Shown here: piece after piece, positions 1-15,280 of the stretch
Numbering within the stretch: the first letter of the stretch is position 1
How the letters are laid out: each line of letters begins with the position of its first letter
Origin: Dirofilaria immitis
Taxonomy: Eukaryota; Nematoda; Chromadorea; Rhabditida; Onchocercidae
Assembly (NCBI GenBank): GCA_024305405.1
Contig: JAKNDB010000068.1
Location: 8,348,501-8,412,500 of the forward strand
Length of the DNA stretch: 64,000 nucleotides
Reading direction: 5' to 3'
Program-made: the position numbers and the translations under genes
Notes under the pieces: model-generated
The model's input: only the letters and a program-made list of their open reading frames with translations
Database searches by the model: none
What the model was told of the DNA's origin: nothing

Positions 1-3000
1 AGTATGTTCTTCGAATTGTAGTCTTTATATATCAAGCAGCACTTTTACTTTTGATTGTTTCTACAACTCCAGATACGATTGTTGATATTGTATCGAGACA
101 GACAGTACATGTGTTGAATGCTTGGAAATCACTGCAATCATGGATGGATAATATATGCGATTTAAAAGAGGTAATCATTTCTGGCGTTACTTTTTTGCTT
201 TCAGTATTTTTTAAATTTTATTTTTAGAAGGTATTACTTTGATTTCAAAACACTTTCATAACTTTCTTAAAGATATGAGATGACTAAATATCTCTCTTTT
301 TATTTTATTTTTAGAGTATTGCCGTTTCACTGGTTCGTGCTTTGCTGCCAGTTATTATATTACGTCCTCAATTAATTGCCATTATACTGAATCGGATGAA
401 GAAACAAGTACTCTGTGATTCAACAGTTGCTATAGTTTTACCAATACTACTTCTTCTCCTGCGGTCGTCAACAATGCGATCGGCTGTAAAAGTGATTATT
501 ATAGCCAGTCTTTCGCCACTTTTTCTACTCAGGTAAGTTCTAGAAAAATTTGCAGTATTATAGGCTATCGTTTTTATTTTTTAATGATTTGGAAATTTCA
601 TTTTAGGCTCTACAAAACATGGGTGTTGAAACGAAAAACACGAATGTAGAACTTTCGTTAGAAATCGTTGGAATCTTGAAGCGAACTTTTTCTCAACCTG
701 CTAATGTGAAAAGCATATTATACAGGTTGTCTTTGATTTATTAGCGGAAACCTGAACGATATATATATGTGTAATATACATATAGTGAGAAATACAAAAA
801 TTATAAACTGATGCCATTTACCCTTCTTTAAATTTTCTATACGTATCTATGTCTGCATTTGTGTTAAAATTGCATCGCTCTAAATAATCGGCTTGTCCCA
901 ATTGTTTTGTAAATTATGGAACATGGAATGCTACAAGTTTCCTCTACCTTTTTGAATGCATACTTATTTTCAAAAGTTTTACAGAGGTATTTTTGAGGCA
1001 GCATCTGCCAATCAGAATCTAGTATATCCGACTTTGGATCTTCTAGTAACACATCTTGCATCTTTACAACAAATCTCTCGCTGTACATACATTGAATCTT
1101 CCAAGTCCTCTACTATCCTACTTGAGCCTATATCTGACTTAATCCAGGTTATTATCTATATTCAGAGTTTTATGATAACAATATATTTCTTTCGTGGATA
1201 TCAATTCTTTTTTACATATGTATTGTTAATTAATTCATTCCATAGTTTCAGGCTATAAGTTTACTAATGCGCTTATCAATATATAGTTTACGAAACACAT
1301 CGACTCAAGTTGTATGCGGCGAAGACGCAAAAGTATGCCAGGCCATGTCCGAATTGGATAAGCTCATTGAATTTGCTATCGACCAAGACGTGCACGATCT
1401 CCAGGTTGATTTATCAATGTGCTATTAATTATTGGAAAACAGTCACGTTGAAATTCAGAGACTTACATTATTTTGATTATTTTTAACAAGCAATGGGAAA
1501 TATTCCAATCAACGAGATAGATTTTTTATCTAGTCTGCTAAAACAGAGATTGAGAATTTTCTGCTTCAGCTGGATAAACTTTCAGATTTCTCATTTTCTG
1601 TTACTGGTCGCACGAACCAGTGCTTCGCTTCACTGATGATCTCTCTTTACGATGCTCTTATTGAACACCTATGGAATGTAGGCTGTGTGCTGATCAGGTA
1701 CCGATATTGCAGTCATGTTTAATAAAACTTAAGTAAAGATACTTACTGCGTTTTGCTATATTTTTGTAGGAGGAAGCAGCAGAAAAAGTTCTGGCGTTGT
1801 TGCGTAGACGTGAAGAACTGAACGAAGTTTTGAAGGAAAAATTGGCGAAAAAAAAGAGAGCAAGGGAGAGAAAGTCACTGTAGCTTGTTCATCTACTGTA
1901 CCCTATTTACAGTCCGTAACAAACATAGTCTCACGATTCATTCAGTTAGCAATTTTTATCATTCACAGTCGCTGAGAAATACTGTCAGTGGTGAAGATAC
2001 TACTTTATTGTGATGATTCTTTTGCATGTTTTATAAAATTTGACATCTTAAACGAGAATGATAATATTTAATAATACTAAAATATACTGAAATGCGAATG
2101 CTTAACATATAATAAAAGACTATCAAATCACGAACAGCTTATTAGTTGGCATATTAGGTGAAGTGATTAATGGCTGGCATTATAGTTTTTCTTTTTGAAA
2201 TCATTGTAAGGACATATAAGCATTATAAACCAATTCTGCTAAGAATTTGATCAGCTAATTTTTAAACTAAAGTCTTCTTGAGCATTACTTGATAATTCGG
2301 TTGAGTCTGCTGGTTAATATCCATCCAAGTAGTATGTGAAGCTGATGAACAATATGTGTTCTTCTCACACTGCTACATAATTACAATTGCATTTACGTTT
2401 TCTTTCTTGACAAATAAGGTAATTGAGATCTATCATTGTAAAAGATATACTCGTCAAATTCATACGTTTATAGAAATAGAAGAACTGAGGAAAAAGATAA
2501 GGGAACAGAAATTCATTTAGAAAGGTCAGTGATGAAGATATCGATGTAAACGAAGAATGCTTGCAACTTCTTCGTGAAAATGCATTTGTGTGGGCGATGG
2601 ATTGGGCACAACGGATATCCATTGATATATATAAGCGTAATATTCGTGCATCCTTTACTATACTTTCCTCTTTTTCAAGGTTTGTTTGTCAACAATTTCC
2701 TTTCTTGAAATAACTATTCTCAAAAGAAATTGATATGGAAAAGATCACCAGTTCATCATGTTGCCGTCTTTATAGCACCATGCTTCTTCTATACGTAGGT
2801 GGTAATTTTGTTCACGAAGCAGCTTCGTTTGAGTTGTGGAACCATAAATGCACACAAGCTATTATGGCACTCTCAATGTAATTTATTTAATGATATCAAA
2901 GTACGGCTTTCGTTGTGATGGTTTCTTTATGGAAATATGTAAGTAATATTATAATTCCATTATTTTTATAATTATAAAAATGGATTTATGTGCTATTTTT

Positions 3001-5573
3001 TTCTTTTGACGAATCATGGTCTTTATTTTTTTGAAGGAGTAAAAATCTTGAATTTATGATTTTCAATTTTTTTGGTTCTTTTACTGGCAAGAACGTTTGG
3101 AAATTATGGATATGCATTTCATTTTCTAGGATATCATGAATAAAATCTCTGATCATTGGAAAGTTTTTTCTGAATAGTTAAACTAGTAACAAGCAGGAAG
3201 GAATTTTTGTTAAACAATAAATTATCAGTTCTTTATTAAAACAGCGTTTGTAACATCTCTAAACATTTATTTAATTTTTATAGTTTATTCAGGGCACATT
3301 TTGGGCATATCGAACGAAGATCATGGAAAACACGAAAATGCTGCGTTATTGATGATTCGATTCATTTTGTCACATCTAATTCCGAAACTATTTGAGGCTT
3401 ATAAAGACTTCGAAGAACGAAAAGTGGCATCAGATTTTATTCATCAGGCATTTTCACTACTTACCATCTGTCGTACATTGTTCAAGCAAGTGTCAAATGA
3501 AAAGGCGCAACTGAAGTGTGCAGAGCTTATTCGTAATATATTGGTGGAAAATGAAATAAGTGGAGTCTTTGTATTGTATTTGACAAATAGCGTATATTTT
3601 CGAATTTGATAGTAATTATCAGAATTTAAATTGGATTGTTCGCAAATCCATTTTTTATAGATGAAGTACGCAATTTGCTGAATCTACTGGGAATATAAGT
3701 ATTATCAAAGCCATTTAAGTTATGCTCATCAAATATACTGGATTTCATTTTCGCAGTAGCTAAATATTCTGAAAATTATTGCTGCACTTTTTTCTTCAGG
3801 AGATAAAACTGTACTGAGAGAAGTTTGGCATCTTTACATGCACATCGAACGAGCTGGTTACTGCGACATTCATTACACGAATTTTTTGCGAGCTGCTGCT
3901 ACTCAAATAATAACTGTTTTGAATAATAAAGAAAAAGCATATTTTTAATTTTTACTAAATTTTAGTTTTCACTAAATTGAGGAACAGTTTGAATTGATGT
4001 CTCAGACATTATTGCCTTTTGGTTTATTATAATCATAATCATGTTTTTTTATTGAAAATATTTTATACAATTGGATCAGGAAACAGTTCGTTTATTAACA
4101 TCCGTAAATGATATAACAGTGGAAACAAGTGCAGAAATGGTGGCTGCGGCATGTTCAGCTTCTTTATCAGATGCACGTTTGATTACTGAAATGATGTCTC
4201 ACATTTTCGTATCTTCAAGTTAGCAAGTTACTCTCACTGTAATTTAAACTTTACGTACCATTTCAAATGTCTTTGAACGACATTTTTTGTGGCGAAACTT
4301 TTTTTAGTGGATATTGGTCTCGTTAAACTAATCGACCTGTGTAGCAGATTAGCTCATATAGTCCTTCTGTTACTCTCAGTATATATCGATTATTCAGTAG
4401 CTAGGGAGCCCATCTGCGCACTATTAACTGCACTGTATGAGACACTCAATGTTATTGTTAAATTGGTTGGTATCAATTTTTCAATTGCTAATGATTCGAA
4501 TTGTCTTATTTTAAAATCTTTCGATACACGTTAAGTGGTTTTTATGAAAATTGCTACTTTTTCTCACGTCCTTAAATTTCGTATACAAACGATGAAAAAA
4601 AAATTTTTCCTTGTAGAAAAAAAGGAAAGTCATTCATCAAGGAGGAATTTTTAAGAATGGCACTGATATTAGCGAAAAGAGCCACATTTTTGAAATTTTC
4701 TTCAATATTCCAATGAAGGAAAATAAAGTCAAACAAATAAGAAATTGAAGATGCTGAAAGTACACAAATGTAGTGATATTTCGGAATGGATGGCTGTAAC
4801 AAAATTGGCATCCCTTGCTCATGGCAGTGTCCTCCAGATTATGGAGAATGCCGATGAAAATGTGGGAACACTTAATCCACTTGACGTATGTCATTCATTA
4901 TGTTTTTGCTTTCTTTCCTAATTGGCATACAGTTTAATTTTAATCCGAGCAGATTTGCATCTTCATATACGTATTGAAGGAATCATCTCTTACGCATAAT
5001 CGAAAAATGGTGAAGTCGCAAAAGACGAAACGCTTTATGTTGCCTATGTACGATCAAGGGAGTTTTATCAGGTTGATGGTCAATTTATTTACTTTTTGCC
5101 GTTATTTTTACAGTAGGAATTGTATGAAACAAGTAAATATCTTTGACATCATTTTTACATTAATTGTTAAAAATGATAAAATACATTGTTTTCGTGTATT
5201 CGATGGAAAGTTAGGATGCAGATTTGGTATGAGTTTATACTATATGCGTCTATTCATTTTTGATTAAAATAGACGACGATTGCAATAGAATTATCTGGGA
5301 AACAAAATATATATTTTAAGCTGGAATAGCCAGTTGATTGATTTCATCCATGCATTTAAGGCCAATCTATTGCTGCTATGCTCAGCTCTGCACGACCATC
5401 GATTAGACATACAAGTTAGGAATAATTCGATTGGAGTTCGAGATTTTCGTATAAATACTGAAAAATTGCGACAGCGAATGGAAGAACTGGGTGAGGAGGC
5501 TGAGAACCAGGAAGAGATACAAAATGACCAGCAAAAACCAATTAAGAAACGTGCGCGTTTTGGGAATGAATAA
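1..5573 (+). CDS. fnci-1: FANCI homologue (Fanconi anaemia group I), 5'-truncated by window edge
   Basis: FANCI pairs with FANCD2 as a DNA clamp that is monoubiquitinated during nuclear interstrand-crosslink repair. About sixteen exons can be read, including 1-170, 315-532, 607-725, 985-1147, 1252-1404, 1534-1697, 1770-~1948, ~2522-2679, ~2711-2876, ~3280-3560, ~3800-3930, ~4080-4220, ~4300-4466, ~4745-4886, ~4955-5071 and 5322-5573. Recognition rests on FANCI-like blocks: the stretch around FSQPANVKSILYRG, the LLEPISDLI block, LQLLRENAFV, and the C-terminal VRDFRINTEKL followed by an acidic tail and a basic end KKRARFGNE. The fold is an all-helical solenoid with no catalytic motif. The N-terminal third lies outside the window. 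Frame breaks are seen in exons 2, 6 and 7 (see findings), so the protein cannot be read straight through. It converges tail to tail with vps-8. The family call is firm; exon ends in the middle are approximate. Confidence 0.8.
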
Positions 5574-6982
5574 TGTTTAAGCAATAATAGATAAATAGTT
5601 GAGAAGTAGCTGAAAAGTTTTCTTATAAAATCTTACAGAATGAATACCTGTTAAAAAAATCAAAATCTAAGGAAAACAGTGTGTTATTTCCAACTTTCTC
5701 TGAATTGATCTGTCACTGTATGACTTTAATGACTATTTGTTCGGCCTACTCAGTTTTTATTTCTACTTCTTAAGAATAATAAATTTACTGAACTTGTGCA
5801 AATACTGCAAAAAGAAATTAAATAAATCGACTCTTGGAATTAAATCCTTTATCTTTCAAGTGGATTCTTTGTTTTATGATAAGATTGCTTGGATTTAATA
5901 TAAGTTGTATTATTTTTGATCCAGTAATGATATTATTAAAAGGAGATCAAATAAAAATCTATTTTGTTAAATCGTAATGACTAGCAAACAAACGCACAAT
6001 CTTCTATATTCGTCGATAGTTTTATCTTTGAAATTAATTCTTGCAGAAAAGTCATATGCATAAATTTGAATTCACAAATGAGAATAGCGAGATTATAAAT
6101 TCGATTTTCCGCAGAAGCAACAATTCATCTCTAATTGATATTAATTTTAGGGAAATAAGGTAAGAAGCGCAACAAAATCATGCTAGCAACTTATCGTAGA
6201 ACACATGCGCAAATAAACGGATATCTGCAAGGATCACATACAATACAAGATAGCATATTCATCCATATAGAGGGAAATGTTAGTAAAACCACTGAAAGAT
6301 TCACAGTCAGTATGATTAGATGAAAAAAATAGCTGTAGATGAAATTATTCGCTCCGTTCACCACAATGATGTTGAAATTATTATGCATAAGAACTCTTAT
6401 GTTAAGACTTTATAACTGATCTAATTACTATAAATCGCTGATATCACAATAATTCTACTCACGATTTACCAAAGACATGAACTTTTCAGATTTATTTTTC
6501 GAGCCACTGCAAAACTTATAGCTTTGGTGCTATAGTTCAATAGCCAGATATGTTGAATTTATTATATGACTTCTTGTAATATTTATAGATTTACAAATTA
6601 TGTAACAATAAAAACAAAATGCACTAATTCACTGTATATTGCCAACACTGACATATAAACTTGTATGGAAGTCAAATTCTACTTATAAATCCTATAATTC
6701 ATGTCTGGATGAAATGGATCTTTTCATTAAACACCACTACTGAAATAGCCTATGATCTAAACTAAGCCCGAAGCAGAGAGGAGTTAAGGAATTTTTACCA
6801 GGCTTATTTTAATCTTATAATCTTAGAATATTCCACGTCGCAATAATAAATGATAAGATGTCTTCGCAAACGTATCACTACATAAATACATGGACATGTA
6901 CTATGTCCATGCTAAATCTCCCATTCAGTATTTTTGAAATCATAAAGCATAATAAAATAAAGACATAATATACATTCATCTC
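5574..6982. other. Intergenic, between convergent FANCI and VPS8 genes
   Basis: AT-rich sequence holding the 3' ends of two convergent genes. No conserved coding segment was recognised. It contains several AATAAA-like signals and one perfect 9-bp hairpin at 6889-6911. Confidence 0.6.
6889..6911. repeat. Perfect 9-bp inverted repeat (hairpin)
   Basis: CATGGACAT, a 5-base loop, then ATGTCCATG. It lies about 75 bp past the stop codon of the minus-strand VPS8 gene, so it may fold in that gene's 3' untranslated region. Confidence 0.6.
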
Positions 6983-9900
6983 CTATGATTTTCGTCCGTT
7001 CGGCCCCAATAATAATTTAAGTGATTCTTCCGAAAAAATATTAATTCCCACTGGTTTTTGAATCATTTGATTGAATCTACAACTTGAGTTGCTTTCAATG
7101 TTACAATTGAAGCCGTTTATTTGGCATGGACAATTGTGTGAACCATCCTGTGCATCACATTCCATATGAACCACATGACCGCAACTAAAATTTTGAAAAT
7201 ATATTTTGATCTGAACTGCAGAAGCCAAAAAGCACACAAGCATATAATATTGAAACCAAGATCATAATAGATACTTGTAAAGATATAATGATTTTCCTGG
7301 TAAGCGCCCACAGCTAATGCACATATTCGATGTGATCAAACCGGCAGTGCGACGTGTTGATTGCTTCATTAAATCGTTTAACCTATGAAATTGTTTATTA
7401 AGATCTAAGCACATGAAGAAAATCTTTCATACATTTGTCTCTATTTGTTACACAAGGTTTTTAGCTTAGTTTCACAAAATATATTACATGTTAAATAATA
7501 TAACTTAGCAATTCAAACTTGGACCAAGTGAATGCTCTATTTGTTATGCTCGATATTTATTCATTATTAAGTATATTTTCTTCCAGGCAGTATATATAAT
7601 TAATTATGCAAAATAAAATCAAAGAAAATACGTTTGAATCGTCTCTTTCTCGATACATTGTACAGTTTCTGTCAGGAGTACATCTTCATAGCGACATGAT
7701 GCAAACATGAAAGTTATCAATGAACGAAATTTTGCGTATGTTGAACATCTGCAATTTCCTCTTCTTAAAAATGATTCCATGATACTTTTTCTATTTGCAA
7801 AAAAAAGAAAAAAGTGATATAGATATAGATCGTACCGAAACACTGGATGAGTAAATAAAGTATCAACTAAACGTTCTGCATCACTACTTCCATTTTCCAT
7901 AATTGTTGTAATTACATTGTTTAATATCACCATCATATCTTCAAAACTTGCTCTCGTATTTTAAATTCAAAAAGCCTCTGCCATATTATTAGTCGCTTAT
8001 AAGTCTGACAAAATTTGGTGTTATTATCGCAGAAAATTATCCATTATATATTATTTCGAGAATATATGCATATTTTTCTATGTATTATAAGTATTTTTCA
8101 ATAAAGAAATAATCATTTCAGATATCAGATCTTATTTTTCTAATATAGATTTCATTACAATGTAGAATTTTCCCTACATATAACATTCGAAATCAATTAT
8201 GTATAGAGCCAAAAACTACTGTGAAGTTAAACACCAAAAAAGTGTGCAATAAGGATGCCATAACTGCAAAACATTATTACAGTTTCGTAAATCATTTTAT
8301 GATCCATATTATTTTAAATCTTTAGATTACTTGTAGAAATTGAAGCAGGATAATCTACTATAGTTAAAATTTAGATTGCCCAAACGCTCATTTTGGAGGA
8401 ATACAGAAGAATTTACTTGATTCTTCCTGCAACTCTAATTGTGGAAGTGAAAGAATTTTGTTCAATATTTTGAACATCCAATTTCCTTGTCGAGCTTCTT
8501 CATGATAAATGCTGGCCAAACGAATTGCTTCGTAAATATATTTCGCTGAAGCATGTAAATTATAGGAAATTAATTTTCTCTACCTCCTTTTTCTCTCGAT
8601 CCTGCAAATTCAAAAACTGAGCACTTACAGGAAAGCGTTGCATCTTTCATCCACGTCTTACCGAGTTCATAATCAAGGAGTTCGAAAGCCCCCTACAAGT
8701 TTTCTAGCTTCCAGGAGTAACACACTTGATAAAATAAATCTATGTTTCACTGTATAATTCAAACATCGATCGGTTCTCGATGCTGTCTTAAGCCAATAAC
8801 GTAGAAATTCATTCAGCTTCTGAAATCAAACATGTTAGACATATATTGGTTACTAGGACAAATAAGACCTGTTTTGCAGAAGCATAGAAGGAATAAATTT
8901 TGATTACCGTGTCCATATTTTCAAATAAATTATAGAACACAATTCCCTTTACAGCGAGAATCAAAAGCTGCTCATCACGTTCTTCAGAGTCAGTTAAGGT
9001 CCGATAGCCACGATCACGTCTGAAAAATAAAATAATAATAAATAGTCATCATCATCTATGATTTCGAGATTCTTTGGAATTCACAACAAGAGTTTCTTAA
9101 AATACAAAATAACCTTATCTGAAAAACATACTAAAGTTATTCAGTAGGCACAAAATAAACCTTGTTAGAAAACAGTAATAGTACAATAAGAATGCATCAG
9201 TATCTCTCAAAGTTTCTTTGGATAGCCATTCCATAAAATGGTCAAGAATAATTTCGGCCGTCTGATTATAATCGATTTTAGCAAATCTCTGTATTCCATA
9301 AAAAATGAAATTACAGTTAACTATTAGGAGAACAAAAAGAATAAAATGTCCAGTATTCTCAAATCTTCGAAAAGTGATCAATGATGAAGAAATATTATGA
9401 AGACAAATATGTGCTTAGACCAAGAAATTGTATCAAATGGTAAGTCCTTTTTAAAGAATTTATCATTTAATTGTGCATTCTTAAAATGTTAATTAGAATT
9501 TGTAAAAATTAGAGTTAAGTACCTGCAGAGAATTCCATAAAAGGAATGAAACTTTGACAGTTCGTCATTTTGCAGCTCAAGTAACAATGTTTTGATCAAC
9601 GGAAACACGAGCGCATGAAAATATGTGCAATTATTAAACTATTTCGAATTCATGAAAATGCACTCATTGAAGTTTCAATAGAAAATAATAGAAAAATTCT
9701 TAATAGTTGTTAATTGCAGCGAACAAAAGAGATAACATACTGCATTCACTGGGTTACTTAGATAACATTCCACCAAATTAACGAATTCGCGTCTGTTTAT
9801 ATAAATATATGAGCAGACCTGCAAGCTAAAAATATTCAAATGAGATAAGAGAAAAAAATTGTTACTTCTAAAACCAAGAACCAAATTAATATAATATTCA

Positions 9901-12900
9901 GTTCGAGATATTGCACTCTCTTACAGGATATAAAAGATGTTACCGATACGATAATTAGTTTAAAAATATATACACATACTGAGGTAGTTTTCTGGCTTGT
10001 CGTAATATTTTTATCTCATCCAGGCCATTCACAATTCTCATTACTTCCACAACACATCTCTCAGCGTCTGCAACTCGCTCATTAGATTCGCCAAATGATA
10101 TTACTATCTCGATCAACTGTAAGATAAGAGTATTTTGTAGCTTATATGCAGAACATTCAAGATACAAAACTTTCGAGTTGTATTAATCACTGCTGTAACG
10201 AAGGGTGCTAAGCCAAAAGTATACCTCATTGATTGTTGCAACCACTGGCAAAATTGCTTTTTCTGCAAAAGGTAAGCAACAAGAGTGAAATAATTGACGA
10301 AGAGTACTGCACTACGATCCATCGAACAGATTATTTGATATATGACCTCTGTTATTTTTTGTAATCTTCCGTCTCTAAAATTACAGAATTTTGACCCAAG
10401 GAGATTGGAAAAGATGAGTCATAATTGATTGATAAGCTTCAAGTATGATCAATTTTTTTCTTGCATGTATATTCTCAATAAACTATCAGTGACGAACTAT
10501 TTCGAAGCAAAATTGTCATTATTTTTGCAATGTGAAGTAAACTGAGAAAGCTTTGTTGTATGTTACCTAATAAAGTACAACAGACAACAAAACCATAAGT
10601 TCTTTTAGAAAACTCACAATATGAAATTGTATTATAGCCAGAGAATGAGATGTGCTTCATTTTTACGATAAAAATAATATTAAAAATTGCAACACATTAG
10701 CACTATTATTCTCTATCATTCATCATTCGCGTTTGAACAATTAAAAAGAAATAAACTTGCTCCGAATTAAAAATATCACTGTCCGAACAAGTGAATATAA
10801 CGTTAAAGAACTGAACAGCGTCAAATTTGATAAGCAGTCGTAAATACGGATATATAATCGAAGCTGAAAAATACTACGAAGAAAAAATCGGATTTGCAAA
10901 TTATTTAAAGGATGAATGGCAACGACAATAAAAGAAAAAAGAATTACCTGATGTGCCATTCTTGCCTTTGTAGGAAATAAGACAGCGATACACTTGTAAA
11001 GGAAGGGTTGCAGCAATTTTCTTTGGCAAAAATCCAATTGGGTAAGCTCTACCCGACAGGCAACATTGAATATATAATAATAACTTATTCCCAAGTGCTA
11101 TTTCGCAATCTGACAACACTTCACAGTCGACAAGTTCCGCCAATTTATCAAATATCTCCTGTAATATATTCAATGACAATTTAAAAAATTTTAGATATCA
11201 CTTAATTTGTTTCAAGGATGATTTTTTACATTTAAAAAAGAAAAAGTTGTGAAATTTGAAATGAGAATAAATGATGACCAAAATAGAATAGATAATAGCG
11301 ATGACCAAAAATGCTTACCTCCAGTGGTCCTATATAATCTGACATTGCCTTATTGTAAACATAAATAACACCATCATAAAGCCCATTTTTTCTGCAAGTG
11401 GTCATCACAAAATGAATATCCTGTTTTTCAACCGGAATACGCACCACAGCCGCTTCAAATTGGTTTAAATTGCCTTCTAATATTAGATGATGAAAATAAT
11501 CGGAGACCTAAAATAAATACTTTTATCACCAGAATATTTCTAATCATAGTGAAATAATATCTCGCCCAGCCAATCCATCACTAAGTCCTGCGAAACCTAA
11601 TTAGAAGAAGGGGAATGAGCTTCGAAAAAATTTCGAAGTAAATTTGAGCTATACAGATTATCATATAATTCTAAAAAGAAGACGAACTTAATAAATAGTT
11701 AAACATAATAAATGAAAGCAAAAGATGAACTAGTGTAGGAGGTGGGTCTTCCAATCGTCCATCCAACACAACTTCATCGATGAATTCGAAAAATATTGCT
11801 TTAGAAAGGCTGTCTTTTTCCAAACAACTATACACTGTATCATAGAGTAAATTAAATTGTTTAGCCGTGATGCATGCTCGTATAAGAAGTTGGATATGTT
11901 TCTGGAAGTTATCGAAATAAAATTTATCTTTATATAAAAATAAAAATTATACGGCCACACCACATACACACAATGTTGATCTCCTAAAATCTATATTTTG
12001 CAGATTCACTGAGTACTCAATCCCGCTTTGCACTTATAACAATTTTTACTTACTTTATAATGATCAACAAGTTGTGTTACTTTTCCATTCGTTAGACCAG
12101 ATATAGTGAAAGCTAACAGCGAATGAATAAGATCAGGAATTCGCAAAGAAACGACATGCTTCAAATTCAATCGTTTCGTTTTATTGGCGATTTTTCCCAT
12201 AATTACATCAAGAGCAAACAGAATAGCTGGTACTATTTGTCCTCTGAAATACGACATTTTTCTGTTTTTTAATATAATTGAAAGTAACTATAATTGAGTA
12301 TGTCCATATTTTCCCGATTATGGTATTACAATAATTTGATAACAAAAATAACCGGTTAATCAAGTTTTCCAACTGCGCTATTTGATCGCTTACTGAGATT
12401 ATGTAAACAGAATACTGGCCAAGAAGAAATATCACGTTTTCAGCAAGGCAAATGGATTGATAACAGACGCAGTCAGCAAGATATTCTAGGGCAGGACTTA
12501 CATTACTTCCAGTAAACAAACCCTGCAAAAAAATATGCTAATGTCATTCTTCTTCGTTTGCAGACTTCCTGTCGTATTTATCTACCATACCTTGAAATCA
12601 GTAGTAGCATATGTTAGTTGTACATCGCGAATATTTTCCACCGCAATTTCTCCTTGCACAATGTCAATCATATGCACTCTTTCATCAGTATCTACAACAA
12701 TCAAATAGCACGGTTCTATCCATTTTAGATTGATCATGTCGAAATTCATCGACAGTACTCTAAAAGAAAAAACGAAAATGTAAAACGGAAGATGAAAAAA
12801 AGTAGAAATAAAGAAAAAATGAACAAAAATCACAAATGAATAGAAATTAATAGATTTTATGGCCATGAATTTTTGAAAAATTATACCCAAATTAAATCTG

Positions 12901-15280
12901 AAATGTTCGTTGCTTAAATGAACAAATATGTTCAACCAAAGAATTAGTTTCTTCAATTGTCTAACTAGCTATAGCAACTTCATACAATAGACAGCATTCA
13001 ATATATATCTTTAAAAGCAGAGTTTGAATTTTAAAATCAACCTAGAATATCTAATAAAAAAATGAATCAAAAACACAAATTTTGTGGAAGATCTAACAAA
13101 TTCTCGGAACAAAAAAAAATACTGGGACTCACCGGTAACGTACGACTCGCAATTTTGAAAATGCACAGCTTAAATAATAGAATTCAATTCTTGAACCACG
13201 TCCCATACAAAAAGCGGTAGTCCTATTTCGTGATGTTTCCTGCAAGGTGTTCAAGTAGAACAAGTCTAAAAGTTTGAAAATACAGAACATTTTAACTTTT
13301 TGTATGGAACTATTTGCTACACTTTCTAACTTTTGTTTATTAAGAGTGGGATGTATATGGTATTGAATTACCATAATAAAGAAAAAATTAAACGAGAACA
13401 GACATTTATTAACAATATAATAACTAGACGTGAAATGATACATTAGCTTACCTTGATATTTATTGTCTGACAATCAATCAAAGGTGGACGATTGGCTGGT
13501 CCGTTAAATGAAGTAGCGTATACCAAACGCATCTCTTTCAAACTTACTAGAAACAATTTCTTGAGTGATAAGAGAGCTAAGATGTGGTCGCTATCCAATA
13601 ATTTCAAATATACCACCTGGAATCACACTATGAAATCCGCATTTCCAATATCAGAAAGCATAATTGACTGAATTTTCTTCCAATAACCCACCTCTCCATG
13701 GCAGCCCGAGAAAACACAGCGGGTTTTCCGTGAACGAACTGCTGTCGGTAATGTTAGTTCATAAACTGAACCTCCACTGTCTAGGCAAGCAAGTTTTCTG
13801 TCACTGAACAGTTAATCATTAGAGAAGATATAAACGGTAAGATGATAGAATACGGTGTAATAACATTACATAATTTCAAATAAAAAAACATTTACATCCA
13901 ATTTACAAACTGTTTTAACATTCTATATAGTCATAAACCAATAAAATTCCTGATTTTCGATCTATTCACTGCTCTTCTCACCAAAAATGAAAACATCAAT
14001 ATAACTGATGATTCGTCTCACCATTCTGTTTTTTGCTGGTATTTAAAAAGCAGAAAAGAAGCAAACTCCCGTGAATCAAAAAAATCGCACCTTGCACAGA
14101 AAAGTATTTGTAGCATACCCTGGCCAGATTGCACTACATCATTGAAATCGTCCATTACCCTACCCGTAATAACATTGAACGTACGTATTAAACCGGAACC
14201 ATAACCAACGGCCAACAGTGCACTACTTTTACTGAAATCGAGACATGATACTGGGCAATCGTCCGCTGCTATCGAATGAATTAGTCTGCAAATCAAAATT
14301 AACAATGCTTCTCATAATAAATTTCTGTCGTGAGATATTAGAAATGAACTTAAAAATTTAAGGAAGAACGTTGCAGTAACCTTCGATTTTCAAAGCCGAA
14401 GATCAATACAAGCCCATGACTCGTCCCAACAGCAATGTTAGCATTAGAAATGGCCAAAGCTTTAGCGTAACCTACATTCCACATCTTCAATTGACATGTA
14501 ATGGATTCTGAAATAGTTTGCTAAAGAATTTCCATCTAAAACCTCATTAACAATAGTAACAAAATAGAATATCTTAAAACTGTTTGCCTCTTGCTTTCTA
14601 ATTAACGAAACAGACCACTATGATCTAAAATTAAGATTTTTCACATCTAACATAATATGCTATTACATATAAAAAGTTTAGATATCCAAGCACGATAATA
14701 CTTTTCGGGACATGCTAAGAATGCATGCGGTTGAAATCAATAATTCAGATGATTTACAGCCTCATTGGTGAATAATTTGAACAGGAGGCAAAACTGTTAG
14801 TTCTTATTAAAACTTAATAATCTTCTCCGCAGTGATTTTGATTTAAAAGTGACAAGAAATATGTTGGAGTTCATTTTTCTGCAATCGATAATCTTTAGCT
14901 TTCTTTTCTCTGTGCAATGTAATCTTTGAACTGGCAATGAAGACTCACCTAGTTCTCTAATATGAAGAGGCGAATCCAATGTATAAGAAGAAACAGATGA
15001 AATCGGGCTCGACTGTCGTGGGGATGTAAACAGTGATTCCTCATCATCCAATCCACTCAAAATTTCATCATCCAAATCCAGGATCTTCTGTAAAAATAAT
15101 ATGCAATACCCAATTACAAACTGTGAGGACTAATTTGTTTCAATCCCTTGAAAGGAAAAAAATAAAGTTTACACTTACATCGGCAAGAATCTCATCGAGA
15201 GTTTGCTCAGGGATAGTGATAGAATCATCAATTTCAATCCATCTATCTACGATGTCTTCATCGGTAGCTATCGACGACAT
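6983..15280 (-). CDS. vps-8: VPS8, CORVET complex subunit
   Basis: VPS8 is a subunit of the CORVET tethering complex, which works with Rab5 in early endosome fusion. The start at 15280 gives an acidic N-terminus (exon 15179-15280, then 14949-15087 with ILSGLDDEE, close to the known ILSSLDDD motif). WD40-like beta-propeller exons follow at about 14.5-12.6 kb (VSCLDFSKSSALLAVGYG). The central VPS8 domain is at 12.5-10.9 kb, with CRKNGLYDGVIYVYNKAM and GNKLLLYIQCCLSGRAYPIG almost as in other animals. The C-terminus carries a split RING-H2: CISC in the exon near 7270-7376, then FSCGHVVHMEC and CPCQ in the last exon (6983-~7200). There are many small exons over 8.3 kb, and several internal boundaries were not fixed. 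It is tail to tail with FANCI and head to head with the TGF-beta receptor. I am confident of the family. Confidence 0.85.
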
